DNA of 64,000 nucleotides from CAVTQZ01 sp963737015 (GTDB taxonomy: Bacteria > Actinomycetota > Acidimicrobiia > Acidimicrobiales > UBA8190). This document shows positions 9,355-20,233 of the stretch, piece after piece; position 1 is the stretch's first letter, and the number at the start of each line of letters is the position of its first letter. The stretch spans positions 1,178,001-1,242,000 of the forward strand of contig CAVTQZ010000001.1 in assembly GCA_963737015.1 (NCBI GenBank), given 5' to 3'. Both the position numbers and the translations under genes were made by a program. Below the pieces are notes generated by a model, which was not told where the DNA came from, did not search any database, and saw only the letters and a list, made by a program, of their open reading frames with translations.

Positions 9355-9542
9355 CGGCTAGTCCTCCCTGGTGGCTTCGGCGTAGTCGGAGATAGTCGCC
9401 GTCTCAAAAGGTGAGTTCGACACTGCCGGTAACGGCCCAGAGTGGCGGACCTCACCGCGGGAACGGGCTGCGGAGCTGCGATGAATCGTCCCGAGGCCGG
9501 CCAGGGACCACACGGCGGCTCGATGAGCCAAGATTCGTAGCG

Positions 9543-10796
9543 GTGCGAATCCTGGTCCTGAGCAACATGTATCCTCCGCACGCCTTTGGTGGCTACGAGC
9601 GCGAGTGCGCCGATGCTGTCCGGCGATGGGCCAAGGCCGGTCACAGGGTCCTAGTTCTCACCAGCGATACCTATCTATCGCCCGACCTCCGCCGTTTTTC
9701 GGATAGCACGGGAGAGGAGGACGAGACAGGCGTCGAGGTCCGCCGCGTGCTCAAGCTGTATTGGAAGGATCACGTCGTCGTGCGGCCTCCGATATGGCGT
9801 CGCATCCGCTGGGAGCGTTCAAACCAGGGTGAGCTGGAAGACGCGGTGCGCAGTTTCCGGCCCGAGGTTGCTTCGGCCTGGGCCATGGGGGCCATGTCAC
9901 TGGGGCTGCTCACCCGCCTGGGTCAAATGGCGGTGCCCGTGGTCTTCGTGATCCGCGACCAGTGGACGGAGTACGCACCGCACATCGATGCCTGGAGCGA
10001 CTTCGTATTAAGACATCCGCGCCTCGCCCGGATGGCTCGGCCGCTGACCGGATTGCCATGGGTCCTGCCCGACCTCGACGCCTTGGGTCCCGCCTGCTTC
10101 ATCACCGAGACGGTGCGCCGTGGCGCACGAGAGCGGTCTCCATGGACCTTTCCCGGGGCGGAGCTGGTGCCGGGTTATGTCGATCGCGCCGAATTGCACC
10201 CCGACCCGGACGCCGGGCGGCGGCCTTGGTCTTGGCGGCTGCTCCACGTCGGACGGTTTGACCCTCGCAAAGGCATCCATGTAGCAGTGGAAGCACTTGC
10301 CCGGCTGCCGGCCGAGGCCACTTTGAATGTCTTGGGCAGCGGCGACCTTCGCTATCTCGAAGAACTGCAGGACCTGGCTCGGCGACTGAACGTGGCCGAA
10401 CGGGTTCACTTCGGCTCGACACCGCGGACCGAGCTCCGTACTCGCTATGTTGCGGCTGATGCGGTCGTGTTCGCCCCCCTATGGGAGGAGGGGTTCGGGT
10501 TGGTCCCGCTCGAGGCCATGGCCTGCGGAACTCCGGTCGTGGCGAGCCCGACGGGAGGGGCCACAGAATTACTGTCCGACGGTGAGAACTGCCTGACCTT
10601 CGAAGGCGGCAACTCGGAATCGCTGGCTCGGGCTCTGGAGCGACTGGCCGCTGATCCAGGTCTGCGCCGCAAGTTGGTCGACGGGGGTCTTGCCACAGCT
10701 GCTCGCTACGACACCGACCAGCTGGTCGCAGAGCTCGAAGCTCTGCACAAGAGAGCCCTAGTAAAAGTGGCGCGCCAGACGGACTTTGCGGACTAG
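9543..10796 (+). CDS. Glycosyltransferase family 4 (GT-B)
   Basis: Predicted retaining glycosyltransferase of 417 residues. The N-terminus VRILVLSNMYPPHAFGGYER holds the classic P-P-x-x-G-G loop. The donor domain has HVGRFDPRKGIHVAVEAL (about residues 234-251) and EEGFGLVPLEAMACGTPVV followed by TGGATELL (about 315-343). The E of EGFGLVPLE is the usual donor-ribose contact. The open frame begins at 9411, but the GTG at 9543 starts right at strand one and is preferred. It is closely related to the protein at 54132-55394 (same LSNMYPPHA and LVPLEAMACGTPVV blocks, same W-A-M-G-x-M-S-x-G-L-L segment), so the two are probably duplicates that use similar donors. Confidence 0.9.
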   Translation: MRILVLSNMYPPHAFGGYERECADAVRRWAKAGHRVLVLTSDTYLSPDLRRFSDSTGEEDETGVEVRRVLKLYWKDHVVVRPPIWRRIRWERSNQGELEDAVRSFRPEVASAWAMGAMSLGLLTRLGQMAVPVVFVIRDQWTEYAPHIDAWSDFVLRHPRLARMARPLTGLPWVLPDLDALGPACFITETVRRGARERSPWTFPGAELVPGYVDRAELHPDPDAGRRPWSWRLLHVGRFDPRKGIHVAVEALARLPAEATLNVLGSGDLRYLEELQDLARRLNVAERVHFGSTPRTELRTRYVAADAVVFAPLWEEGFGLVPLEAMACGTPVVASPTGGATELLSDGENCLTFEGGNSESLARALERLAADPGLRRKLVDGGLATAARYDTDQLVAELEALHKRALVKVARQTDFAD

Positions 10797-11411
10797 TGGG
10801 CTGGGCCCTCGGAAGCAAGGCTCGCTCGTTGTCTGGGGAGCGCGTCGGCTTACAGTCGAGGCGAAGGCTCGCAGGAGAAAATCGACAGGGGTGTCGGACG
10901 ATTGGCAAGGAATCAAAGGCTGACGCGTGGCAGACGCGCACCCGGCGCGTGCGCCGTCAAAGGAGACGTGACGCCTGCGCTGTGTCCAGAACGGTGCTCG
11001 AGGTCAGAGTCGCCGATCGGGGCGACAACCCGATCATCACCTGCGCCGCGAGCCAACTTTTTAGGGCCCACTCGTCCGACCTTGGATCGCCGGACGTCGT
11101 GTGCGATGCGGAATGCCTGTCGGCGATTGGAGATCTGTTTGCGGATGGCCTCCGAGGCCAGCGACGGATGACGGAGGTCGGAGTCGAACGCTCCGGGGTT
11201 GTAAAAAGTCGATTCCTACAACCTCACTCGCTCCTATCTCTTCCACGTGGCCGCGCTTCGACAGAGGCAGGGTGCGTGGCCTTGGTACCGATGATGCGAT
11301 ATCGCCGGCACCCGACGCGAGAATGACGCCGGATAGGTCCACGTTGTGGCACAGCGGACCGAGGCGACGTTCGCAAGGAGTGACGCCGTTCGTTATGTAG
11401 CTCACGAGCAT
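10797..11411. other. Intergenic region of 0.6 kb, no gene recognised
   Basis: A rightward open frame spans 10796-11326 but is arginine-rich, lacks domain motifs and has no ribosome binding site. I treat it as non-coding. The stretch should contain the promoter for the ACP / AMP-ligase pair. An AAGGAG lies at about 11374-11379, but no suitably spaced start in the ACP frame follows it. Confidence 0.35.
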
Positions 11412-11673
11412 ATGCGTCAGGCATCGTCCGATACGATCTTCGTCGTGACGGATTCCCAGGTCGAGGCCACCATAATGAGCGCCATCCGTTCGATTGTCGA
11501 AAGGAGGTCCGGTGATGAGATCGCTGTTGGTCGCACGTCCAACCTCTACGACGATCTCTCGATGGATTCGCTTGAAGTGGCCGAACTATCTTCGGTGCTG
11601 GAGGACGACCTAGGCAGCGATCCGTATTCTGCTGGTCTGGTTCCACAGACTGTCGCAGAGATCTTGAGCTTCT

Positions 11674-11693
<20 letters not shown>
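11412..11693 (+). CDS. Acyl carrier protein
   Basis: Small carrier protein (93 residues from the ATG at 11412, or 82 from the GTG at 11445, which gives the usual ACP size). The phosphopantetheine site is DDLSMDSLEVAEL: the Ser in D-S-L is the attachment residue, at about residue 54 of the longer form. It is followed by ALE-like helix three (VLEDDLGSDPY) and VAEILSFY at the end. Its stop overlaps the start of the AMP-ligase by 20 bases, so the ligase probably loads this carrier. In a polysaccharide locus this suggests an acyl or aminoacyl group is activated and passed to a sugar, perhaps by the neighbouring acyltransferase at 13372-13992. No other fatty acid genes are nearby. Confidence 0.8.
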
Positions 11694-13365
<1,672 letters not shown>

Positions 13366-13371
13366 GGAGGC

Positions 13372-13992
13372 TTAGACGCGGGTACTGCCTACAACTCGCC
13401 CGGGATTGCCGATGACGATGGAGCAATCGGGAACCTTCCCTCCCACCGTCGTGTTGGCTCCGATTGCGCATTGTTCGCCGATTTCGGTACCTGCCGCCAC
13501 CGTCACCCGGTCGGCGAGCCAGGTTCCCCGTCCAATGCGGACCGGCACGCACTCGAGGGGGTTGTGAAGCGGACTCACGTTGCCAGCGCTCCATGTGTGC
13601 TTCGAGTCGATGACCGTCACGTTCATACCCATCACCACTGCATCTTCGATCACGATCGACTGTCCTGCTGAGATTGTGCATCCAGGCCTAGCGGCCACGC
13701 CATCTCCAATTATCAGTGCCGAGTCAGGGCGCTCCCACGCCGTCCGTTCGACGGCCAGCCACGCCCCTCGGAGAAGCATCACTCTCTCCCCAATCTCGAT
13801 ATGCCTCGTCCCGTAGAGCCAGGTCGGTCGGTCGACAAAGGAGCGGGAGCCGAACTGGCGGAACTGCCTGACTCTGAGCGGTCGAAAAGGAACGTTGAAG
13901 AGCGCCACCCTCCGAATGGGATCCTCCCGAAATGTCTGAATTTCATGCTCGATACGTCGGAGCGCAGCCCGCAGCTGATAGTCCAGTGCCAT
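13372..13992 (-). CDS. Left-handed beta-helix acyltransferase
   Basis: Predicted O-acyltransferase with hexapeptide repeats running from about residue 65 to the end (IEIGERVML, IIGDGVAARPGCTIS, IVIEDAVVMG, VRIGRGTWLADRVTVAAGTEIGEQCAIGA and similar turns). It finishes with the IVIGNPGRVVG motif common to maltose/galactoside acetyltransferases. IDSKHTW holds the His that acts as base in this family. The frame is open to a TTG at 14064, but the ATG at 13992 starts a compact N-terminal helix and is chosen. Stop to stop spacing to the AMP-ligase is 6 bases (convergent). It could use acetyl-CoA, or possibly the acyl group held on the nearby ACP, to decorate a sugar. Confidence 0.82.
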   Translation of the reverse strand: MALDYQLRAALRRIEHEIQTFREDPIRRVALFNVPFRPLRVRQFRQFGSRSFVDRPTWLYGTRHIEIGERVMLLRGAWLAVERTAWERPDSALIIGDGVAARPGCTISAGQSIVIEDAVVMGMNVTVIDSKHTWSAGNVSPLHNPLECVPVRIGRGTWLADRVTVAAGTEIGEQCAIGANTTVGGKVPDCSIVIGNPGRVVGSTRV

Positions 13993-14184
13993 TTGACGAG
14001 GGTATCTGAGCTTGCGGTCAGCGACGGAACCCAGATGACCCGAGGTCGCAGAGCGGAAGGCCAACCCTTCGGTTCGTCAATCCTGACTTTGCCCACATCT
14101 TTGGCAAGAAACTCGCTTATGGCTTGATCCTGCGCCTGTCAGGTCGGCATCACGACCGTACCAGCAGGCCTCTCTGAGCGAACT

Positions 14185-16272
14185 TCAGCATCCCGCCGTT
14201 GAAGCCATGAACCTCGATGGATCCGACAGCTGAAACACCGCGACAGATCGTGTGCCGAGCACCAAGCGAGCCGATGGATCGGTCATCGTCCAGTGGTACC
14301 ACGTAAAAGTGGCCACGTTGCCGACGAGGTTTGCGATAACGATGTAACGGAAGCCACCTGCCGCGACGGCGGTGCGCCACTGGGTGCAGGTACTGGGGAC
14401 CGCCCAACCCCCATGAGGCTCTGTTACGCCAACGAAATCGACGCGATTGCTGAGCGTCGGTCCGTATAACAAGTACTGACTGGTGAATCCTGTGATACCT
14501 ATGCGTGCATCTCGGACCGAATCAAACCACCCGGTAGCTGCTGTCAGAGGTGGGGGCAATGGGCGATATCGCGATGTGAGGTAGCTTCTTTGAAAGGCAA
14601 AGCCCAGTAGTAGAGCGACCACCACGTGCAAGCCCAACGAGAGGTGCTGGAGCTGAGCTCCGTGGGCTTGTAGCCGTGTGACATGGGCGCGGGTGCGAAA
14701 GGCTGGATAGCGCGGTATCAACTGGCACACTCCAGCAATCGCAAGCCCCACTACGAGAATCAATAGCCGGTAAGGCAGCGAGACTGTTACCCAGGCGCCG
14801 CCGCTCAAGACCGCCGCGACGATAGCCAGACATATTGCCCCAGTCGCCAACGTTCGAACTTTCTCTGACATCGCGCTCGTGGCAAATGTGGCAATCCCCA
14901 AAACGAGGGCGGGTGCGAGGTACCGAAGATCGTAAGCAAACAAAGTCGGATTGTTAGGAGGTCCGCCAGCACTGTACGGGAGCGTTACGTAGCCGAGCAG
15001 ACCTAGAAGAGCAGCAATTGGCACTACGAGTTCCAGCCCGCGATCGCGAACCAGGCCGAACAGCACGCCGACTACGGCGAGGGCGACTACCAATGGCCAT
15101 CCGAATCCAAAGCCCCTCTCGAGCCCGCTCGGAACATCGTGAGCCCAGAAGTGGACGTTTGTCGCGTAATGCAAGATCGTGAAACCGTCTTGCTTGAGCT
15201 CCGGATCGTTGGGAAACGCGGGAAACGCGAAAAAGCCCAGATTGATCCGTACGGAAGGCATGGGACTGCCCGAGCGGTACCAGTTCCTTGCAAACCAGTA
15301 CGAGCCGGTGACAACCAGGACAACGATCCAGGTCACGAGTACGGGCCGCGTCCGAGTGGCGCGACGGGCCAACAGCCAGATCGTGACAGCCAAGACTGCT
15401 GGCGCGATCGTGAGCTTTATGCCGAGCCCGACACCCGCGGCGACAGCGGCCACCGCTACCCCGCCTACCTGTCCGCCACAGTTCAGCAGAAGGGCGACCA
15501 TCGACATGAGCAGCGCAAGCAACGCAATGTCCGTCAGCCCCGTTCCTGCATGCCAATACGCCATAACGGGAAACGAGCCCATCAGTGCAGCGCCGGCAAG
15601 GCCTGTCGCAGCGGCTCCTCGAGGTCGCCCTGTGCACCATCCAGCTAGTAAGAGGAGGGCAAGCCAGCCAAAATTGATGAACGGTGATAGCACGTCGCGA
15701 CGGAAGATCAACATACCTACGCCGTGTAAGAGTTCGCCGTCGGCGGGAAAAAATCCTGGCTCAGGATCGGGACGGACTTGGTGTATCTGGGTGATCCATC
15801 CAGTCTGGAAAAATCGGGCTGCGAACGGCAGATGATATTGCACCGAGTCGATGTCAGCGATGCCGTGGCGAAAGACACTGTCAAAAGGCCCGACCCAGGT
15901 TCCGAACGCCCAAACGACTGCGGCGGCGGCCATCGGAGCCATAAACCTCGGCGAGGGTTGTCGAGGAGGCAAGGCAGACGCCAACGCTCGCGTGCCAAAG
16001 ACGTATTTAGTGAGTATTACAACGATTACATCGAGAGCAGCCAACGCTCCCATCACTGGATATAGCCGAAAAGCTCCAAATGAGCCAAGGACATGAAGGA
16101 CCACAAGGAGCAAACCGAGGGACAGAACGGCCTCGGCCATAACCCGCGGCGCGCCTGACCAATTCGCCAACAGTGCACGCCGAGTTCGACGGGCGGAGTC
16201 ATACGTAAGACCGGCGATAACCGCCAACTCAAGGACCCCGACCAGGTACTGAGTCGCATTCAACTGGGCCAC
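14185..16272 (-). CDS. Multipass membrane protein, GT-C-like
   Basis: Integral membrane protein of 695 residues with about a dozen hydrophobic segments. A loop early in the protein carries DIDSVQYHLPFAARFFQTG (about residues 137-155), resembling the acidic D-x-x-Y/H-x-P first-loop motif of GT-C enzymes that use polyprenyl-phosphate sugars. The C-terminal about 120 residues look extracytoplasmic and soluble. By analogy it may transfer a sugar outside the membrane, fed by the DPM1-like enzyme at 16821-18044 and the GtrA-like flippase at 19388-20035. No specific family could be confirmed by eye, so the assignment rests on topology and context. ATG start at 16272. Confidence 0.65.
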   Translation of the reverse strand: MAQLNATQYLVGVLELAVIAGLTYDSARRTRRALLANWSGAPRVMAEAVLSLGLLLVVLHVLGSFGAFRLYPVMGALAALDVIVVILTKYVFGTRALASALPPRQPSPRFMAPMAAAAVVWAFGTWVGPFDSVFRHGIADIDSVQYHLPFAARFFQTGWITQIHQVRPDPEPGFFPADGELLHGVGMLIFRRDVLSPFINFGWLALLLLAGWCTGRPRGAAATGLAGAALMGSFPVMAYWHAGTGLTDIALLALLMSMVALLLNCGGQVGGVAVAAVAAGVGLGIKLTIAPAVLAVTIWLLARRATRTRPVLVTWIVVLVVTGSYWFARNWYRSGSPMPSVRINLGFFAFPAFPNDPELKQDGFTILHYATNVHFWAHDVPSGLERGFGFGWPLVVALAVVGVLFGLVRDRGLELVVPIAALLGLLGYVTLPYSAGGPPNNPTLFAYDLRYLAPALVLGIATFATSAMSEKVRTLATGAICLAIVAAVLSGGAWVTVSLPYRLLILVVGLAIAGVCQLIPRYPAFRTRAHVTRLQAHGAQLQHLSLGLHVVVALLLGFAFQRSYLTSRYRPLPPPLTAATGWFDSVRDARIGITGFTSQYLLYGPTLSNRVDFVGVTEPHGGWAVPSTCTQWRTAVAAGGFRYIVIANLVGNVATFTWYHWTMTDPSARLVLGTRSVAVFQLSDPSRFMASTAGC

Positions 16273-16820
16273 GGCAACTCCCGGTGTCTTAACATCTGGC
16301 CCCCGAGGCCCAGCTTGACCTTCGGTTCAACCGGCCCGTCAAAATCACACATGTCCGCCATATTGGCGCGAGGCCGTGGCAGGTCGGGAAGGTGATATCT
16401 CCGCCACTGCTCTCCTGGGTCTTTGACCGACAAGGCCCCCCCGTTGCACAGTTGCTGGGCCTCGGGTGCTGTCGGGCATCGCTAGGCCCTCGGACACGCC
16501 AGGTGCGAGGCGGTCCTGACACAGACGACTTACTGGCCCGCTCGACCAGACCCAGCCTCTTAGGGACGTCGGCAACCCAGAGATCCTCTTGGAAGACCGG
16601 GGAGCCATGTCCCGGCGAATGTCCTCCCAAATCAGGGCCCCGCCTGCGCACCCGATGAGCCCGCCATGGGTCACTGCCGGCATAGATGTCTCCCTGCTGA
16701 GATGTCGGACCAGCTGGGGGGCGGTCAGGGAGCAAATCTAGGACACCGCCAGATGGGGTCGGGTCGTCGGTTATCTGATTACGCGAAGGGACACGGTAGC
16801 CACCCGAGGAGGATCCCGGC
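16273..16820. other. Intergenic region of 0.55 kb between divergent genes
   Basis: Divergent promoter region for 14185-16272 (leftward) and 16821-18044 (rightward). Several frames are open but none has family motifs or convincing codon use. I see no repeat or RNA gene in it. Confidence 0.4.
16806..16812 (+). promoter_or_regulatory. Strong ribosome binding site fixing a TTG start
   Basis: GAGGAGG lies 8 bases before the TTG at 16821 and supports that unusual start for the DPM1-like glycosyltransferase. No in-frame ATG gives the full N-terminus. Confidence 0.7.
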
Positions 16821-18044
16821 TTGGCACAGTTAGCGACTAGTCCAACTCCCACCACGAGGGTCTATCCGGCTGTTGATGAACGCCCTACCGGGGTCGAGCT
16901 GTCCGTCGTGATGCCGTGCCTTAACGAGGCGGACACCCTTGCAGTCTGTGTTGCCAAGGCCCAGGACGCGCTCGCTGCCGCAGGCATCGAAGGCGAAGTC
17001 ATCGTGGCCGATAATGGGAGCACGGACGGTTCGATCGGGATCGCTGAAAAAATGGGTGCTCGAGTCGTCCACGTACCGGAGTCCGGATACGGGAGCGCCT
17101 TGATGGGCGGGATCAATGCTGCCCACGGACGCTTTGTGATCATGGGAGATGCGGACGACAGCTATGACTTTTCCGAGCTGGCGCCCTTCGTCGCGAAACT
17201 GCGAGAGGGTTTCGACCTCGTCATGGGTTGCCGACTACCGTCCGGTGGCGGACGCGTATCCCCCGGTGCGATGCCCGCACTCCATCGGTGGCTCGGTAAT
17301 CCCATCCTTAGCCTTCTCGGCCGTCGATGGTTTCATACACCAGTGCACGACGTGTATTGCGGAATGCGAGGATTTACCAAAGCATTGTTCCATCGCCTCG
17401 ATCTTCGTTCGACCGGGATGGAATTCGCTCCAGAGATGGTCATAAAGTCAAGTTTGTACAACGAACAAGTAACTGAAGTTCCCATCACCCTGCATCCAGA
17501 CGGACGCACTTCTCACGCCCCGCATCTAAGGACGTTCAAGGACGGATGGCGAACCCTGAGGTTCTTTCTGATGTATTGCCCAGCGTGGCTCTTCCTGATA
17601 CCGGGAGCACTACTGATAGCCCTCGGCGTTCTTGGCTACGTTGTCTCGCTGCCCAGTCTCAAGGTGGCAGGGGTTACCTTCGACGTTCATACCCTGCTGT
17701 TCGCAAGCCTGTCAGTCATTCTCGGGTTTCAGAGCATCGTCTTCGCTTTGTTCACCAAGGTATTCGCCATCAGTGAGGGGCTCTTGCCGTCGGACCCACG
17801 CCTCGATCGCTTCTTTCGACATGCCAAGCTCGAGCGCGGCCTGCTTCTCGGTGGCCTTAGCGCTATAGCGGGAGCCATATTTTTGGCATTGACGTTCAGC
17901 CAGTGGGCAAGCAGCAGGTTCGGGCCTCTCAACTACAGTCACACCATGAAGTGGGTCATTCCAGGAGCGACCCTCGTAGTGCTTGGCATCCAGACCATCT
18001 GGTCTAGTTTTTTCGTCAGTATCCTTGGGCTGCGGCGACGATAA
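16821..18044 (+). CDS. DPM1/GtrB-like glycosyltransferase family 2
   Basis: Membrane-anchored GT2 (407 residues) that probably makes a polyprenyl-phosphate sugar for extracytoplasmic transfer. The catalytic part shows LSVVMPCLNEADTLAVCV, VADNGSTDGS (about residues 60-69), the donor motif MGDADDSYDF (about 108-117) and the G-C-R at about 135. About four hydrophobic segments follow from residue about 250, the layout of GtrB/DPM1-type enzymes. It uses a TTG start with a strong upstream GAGGAGG. Downstream lie two methyltransferases and a GtrA-like protein on the same strand, forming an operon. GtrA/GtrB pairs typically flip and make undecaprenyl-phosphate glucose; the sugar here is not certain. 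Confidence 0.88.
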   Translation: MAQLATSPTPTTRVYPAVDERPTGVELSVVMPCLNEADTLAVCVAKAQDALAAAGIEGEVIVADNGSTDGSIGIAEKMGARVVHVPESGYGSALMGGINAAHGRFVIMGDADDSYDFSELAPFVAKLREGFDLVMGCRLPSGGGRVSPGAMPALHRWLGNPILSLLGRRWFHTPVHDVYCGMRGFTKALFHRLDLRSTGMEFAPEMVIKSSLYNEQVTEVPITLHPDGRTSHAPHLRTFKDGWRTLRFFLMYCPAWLFLIPGALLIALGVLGYVVSLPSLKVAGVTFDVHTLLFASLSVILGFQSIVFALFTKVFAISEGLLPSDPRLDRFFRHAKLERGLLLGGLSAIAGAIFLALTFSQWASSRFGPLNYSHTMKWVIPGATLVVLGIQTIWSSFFVSILGLRRR

Positions 18045-18079
18045 CCTTCGGCTCAACGGCTTAAGAACCACCAGCCATC

Positions 18080-18703
18080 ATGAGGCTTGTTCAACGCACT
18101 CATGGCCATCTTGTGCACCAAAGGCGCGTTAACGCCCTCGTCCAGCACTTAACCGGTTGCGTCCCCAGTTCGGGCAGTGTGCTGGACATTGGCTGCGGCG
18201 ATGGACTGCTCTCCTCCTTGCTAGGTGAGCGGGTGCCATCCGTAAAGGTCCAGGGAATAGACGTGTTGGTACGTGATCGCACACATATTCCCGTCGAATT
18301 GTTCGATGGAAAGAACGTGCCGTATCCAAATAGAAGCTTCGACGCCACGCTCTTAATCGATGTCCTTCACCACAGTGAAGACCCGGTACAACTTCTCGCA
18401 GAAGCAGCCCGCGTTTCGCGCTCGGTCGTGGTCATAAAGGACCACCTCAGCGACGCCCTGCTCGCGTCCACAAGGTTACGATTGATGGACTGGATCGGGA
18501 ATCGCAGCCACGGCGTTGCCCTTCCGTACCAGTACTGGTCAATAGAGCGGTGGATGGATGCATTCAAGAGATTGAAATTGCGGCCTCGACTCTGGATAAC
18601 CGAACTTCACCTCTACCCATGGGTCGCCGACTGGCTTTTTGGTCGCTCGCTGCACTTTGTGACGTGCTTGGAACCCTCGAAAGATCTCTCGAATGCACTA
18701 TGA
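18080..18703 (+). CDS. Class I SAM-dependent methyltransferase
   Basis: Small methyltransferase of 207 residues. Motif I is VLDIGCGDGLLSSLLGE (about residues 34-50), motif II GIDVLVRD (about 59), and the post-motif region FDATLLIDVLHHSEDPVQLL (about 89-108), which is the methyltransferase_11 pattern. The GNRSHGVALPYQYW block near residue 140 recurs in small methyltransferases of polysaccharide or lipid loci. Its stop overlaps the next methyltransferase start (ATGA at 18700-18703), implying coupled translation. Substrate may be a sugar or polyprenyl-linked intermediate; nothing in the sequence decides this. Confidence 0.85.
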   Translation: MRLVQRTHGHLVHQRRVNALVQHLTGCVPSSGSVLDIGCGDGLLSSLLGERVPSVKVQGIDVLVRDRTHIPVELFDGKNVPYPNRSFDATLLIDVLHHSEDPVQLLAEAARVSRSVVVIKDHLSDALLASTRLRLMDWIGNRSHGVALPYQYWSIERWMDAFKRLKLRPRLWITELHLYPWVADWLFGRSLHFVTCLEPSKDLSNAL

Positions 18704-19353
18704 CTGACGCTGCACTCAATCCCTGGGAGATCGCGTATCTTCGCTTTGAAACGCCCGATCAAGAGCAACGGAAATTCCGCAGGCGCCTTGAAAAGCTCGG
18801 CGCCAAGGATTGGCCTAGCGACTCTGCTGTGCTGGAGATCTGTTGTGGGCGGGGTGGTGGTCTGCTGGCCCTTCAAAGTCTCGGCTTGAATGACATCGAA
18901 GGAATCGACATCGACAGCAAACTCCTGAAGCGGTATCGCGGGCCGGCTGTGTGCCACGTGGCCGATTGTCGTGCATTACCAATAGCTGACGGCACCAAGG
19001 ACGTGGTAATCGTTCAAGGAGGATTGCATCATCTCGTGGAGCTTCCGGGCGACCTTCGGCGAACGCTTTCCGAGGTTCGTCGGGTTCTCCGGGACGGCGG
19101 TCGTTTCGTGTCGGTCGAACCCTGGCTGACTCCATTTCTGCACGTAGTGCACGCTGCCACCGAGCATAAGAGCATGCGACGCGCCTGGAAGAAGCTCGAT
19201 GCGCTTGCCAATATGATTGAACACGAACGACTGACCTACTTGAATTGGCTTGGACAACCCAGCTTGATAAGGGAAGTCGTTACCGAATACTTCGAAACGG
19301 AACGGGACTCGGTGCGGATGGGCAAGTGGAGTTACGTAGGGCGTAAGCGTTGA
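18700..19353 (+). CDS. Class I SAM-dependent methyltransferase
   Basis: A 217-residue methyltransferase unrelated in detail to its upstream neighbour. Motif I reads VLEICCGRGGGLLALQSLG (about residues 42-60), with motif II IEGIDID and the acidic end of strand two. VIVQGGLHHLVELPGDL (about 104-120) and VLRDGGRFVSVEPW (about 132-145) are motifs IV to VI. The frame is open from 18550, but the ATG at 18700 overlaps the previous stop by 4 bases, the style of this locus, and begins at MTDAALNPWE. It likely modifies a sugar hydroxyl or a lipid carrier. The target is unknown. Confidence 0.85.
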   Translation: MTDAALNPWEIAYLRFETPDQEQRKFRRRLEKLGAKDWPSDSAVLEICCGRGGGLLALQSLGLNDIEGIDIDSKLLKRYRGPAVCHVADCRALPIADGTKDVVIVQGGLHHLVELPGDLRRTLSEVRRVLRDGGRFVSVEPWLTPFLHVVHAATEHKSMRRAWKKLDALANMIEHERLTYLNWLGQPSLIREVVTEYFETERDSVRMGKWSYVGRKR

Positions 19354-19387
19354 CGCTTCCGGCGCTTTCCTGGCTCGCGCGGCAGAC

Positions 19388-20035
19388 GTGAGGTTCGGGC
19401 TCCAGCATCGTTTGCCAGAAGTGAGATCCCTCACGCCAACCAGACCGCTCCGAACCAGAGCCGATCGATTCGGCTATGCAATTGTTGGTCGTCCTGCCGA
19501 CAAAACCGTTGCTTGGGCTGTCGGGCTTGGCCCCCGGGCGCTGACCAAGTGGTACGACTCCCCCGGCGGGCGCAAGAAGGTCCGCTATGCCGTCGTCTCG
19601 GTGATAGCTCTTCCCCTCGGCACCACGGCTGTAGGCGCTTTCAATCTCGCGGGTTTCACAGCGGCATGGGCTGCTGTTCTTGGGAGCTGCTTCGGCGCTA
19701 TTCCCTCGTACGTCTTGAACCGCTATTGGGTCTGGGGCAAAAGCGATCAAAACAGTGTGGTGCGGGAAATCCTGCCATTCTGGGCGATCACTCTTGTGGG
19801 TCTCGCTTTTGCCTTCTTAATCGGCCACGAAGCCGGTGAAATTACACGGCACCACGGCATAACCGGAGGGCCAAGACTGCTAATCCTCCTGGCGGCCAAT
19901 ACGGCAGGGTTTGGCCTTCTATGGGTGGCGAAGTATGTCCTTTGCAATACCGTGTTGTTTGGTGCCCCAGATGGCCGCCCCGCCGGCGCCTCGCCGCCAG
20001 AACCGGCTTTTCCAGCCTCAGAGAGGCCCTCATAG
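19388..20035 (+). CDS. GtrA-like membrane protein
   Basis: GtrA family (PF04138) protein, about 215 residues, with four predicted membrane segments between about residues 65 and 190. The family signature is visible as VRYAVVSVIALPLGTTAV and PSYVLNRYWVWGK, the latter being the conserved N-R-x-W-x-F/W motif. GtrA proteins are thought to flip undecaprenyl-phosphate-linked sugars. It lies at the end of an operon whose first gene is the DPM1-like transferase, which makes the functional link plausible. The first about 60 residues are hydrophilic and unusually long. The GTG at 19388 is used; a later start is possible. Confidence 0.8.
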   Translation: MRFGLQHRLPEVRSLTPTRPLRTRADRFGYAIVGRPADKTVAWAVGLGPRALTKWYDSPGGRKKVRYAVVSVIALPLGTTAVGAFNLAGFTAAWAAVLGSCFGAIPSYVLNRYWVWGKSDQNSVVREILPFWAITLVGLAFAFLIGHEAGEITRHHGITGGPRLLILLAANTAGFGLLWVAKYVLCNTVLFGAPDGRPAGASPPEPAFPASERPS

Positions 20036-20233
20036 GATTGGGCTCCAGAAGGCCGATCCCCCAGAGTGAACAGCCGCCGTGCGGGCCCACTCCGGGACTC
20101 ACCTGAGCCCCAAAAAGTGCCTGTTGACCGACTAGTCCCGAGGGCGATTCGCGCCTAAAGCGCAAGCCAATCCCACTCTCTGCGTTACCCAGATAGGGTG
20201 CGCAACACCACACCTCAGGGGGACATCTAAGAC

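Noticed and set aside
10796..11326. Rightward open frame of 176 codons after the GT4
   Set aside because: Arg-rich, no motif, no ribosome binding site, and its start overlaps the GT4 stop region. Most likely chance in GC-rich DNA.
16289..16855. Leftward open frame of 188 codons between divergent genes
   Set aside because: Runs into the start of the DPM1-like gene, has low-complexity Pro/Arg/Ser content and no family resemblance.
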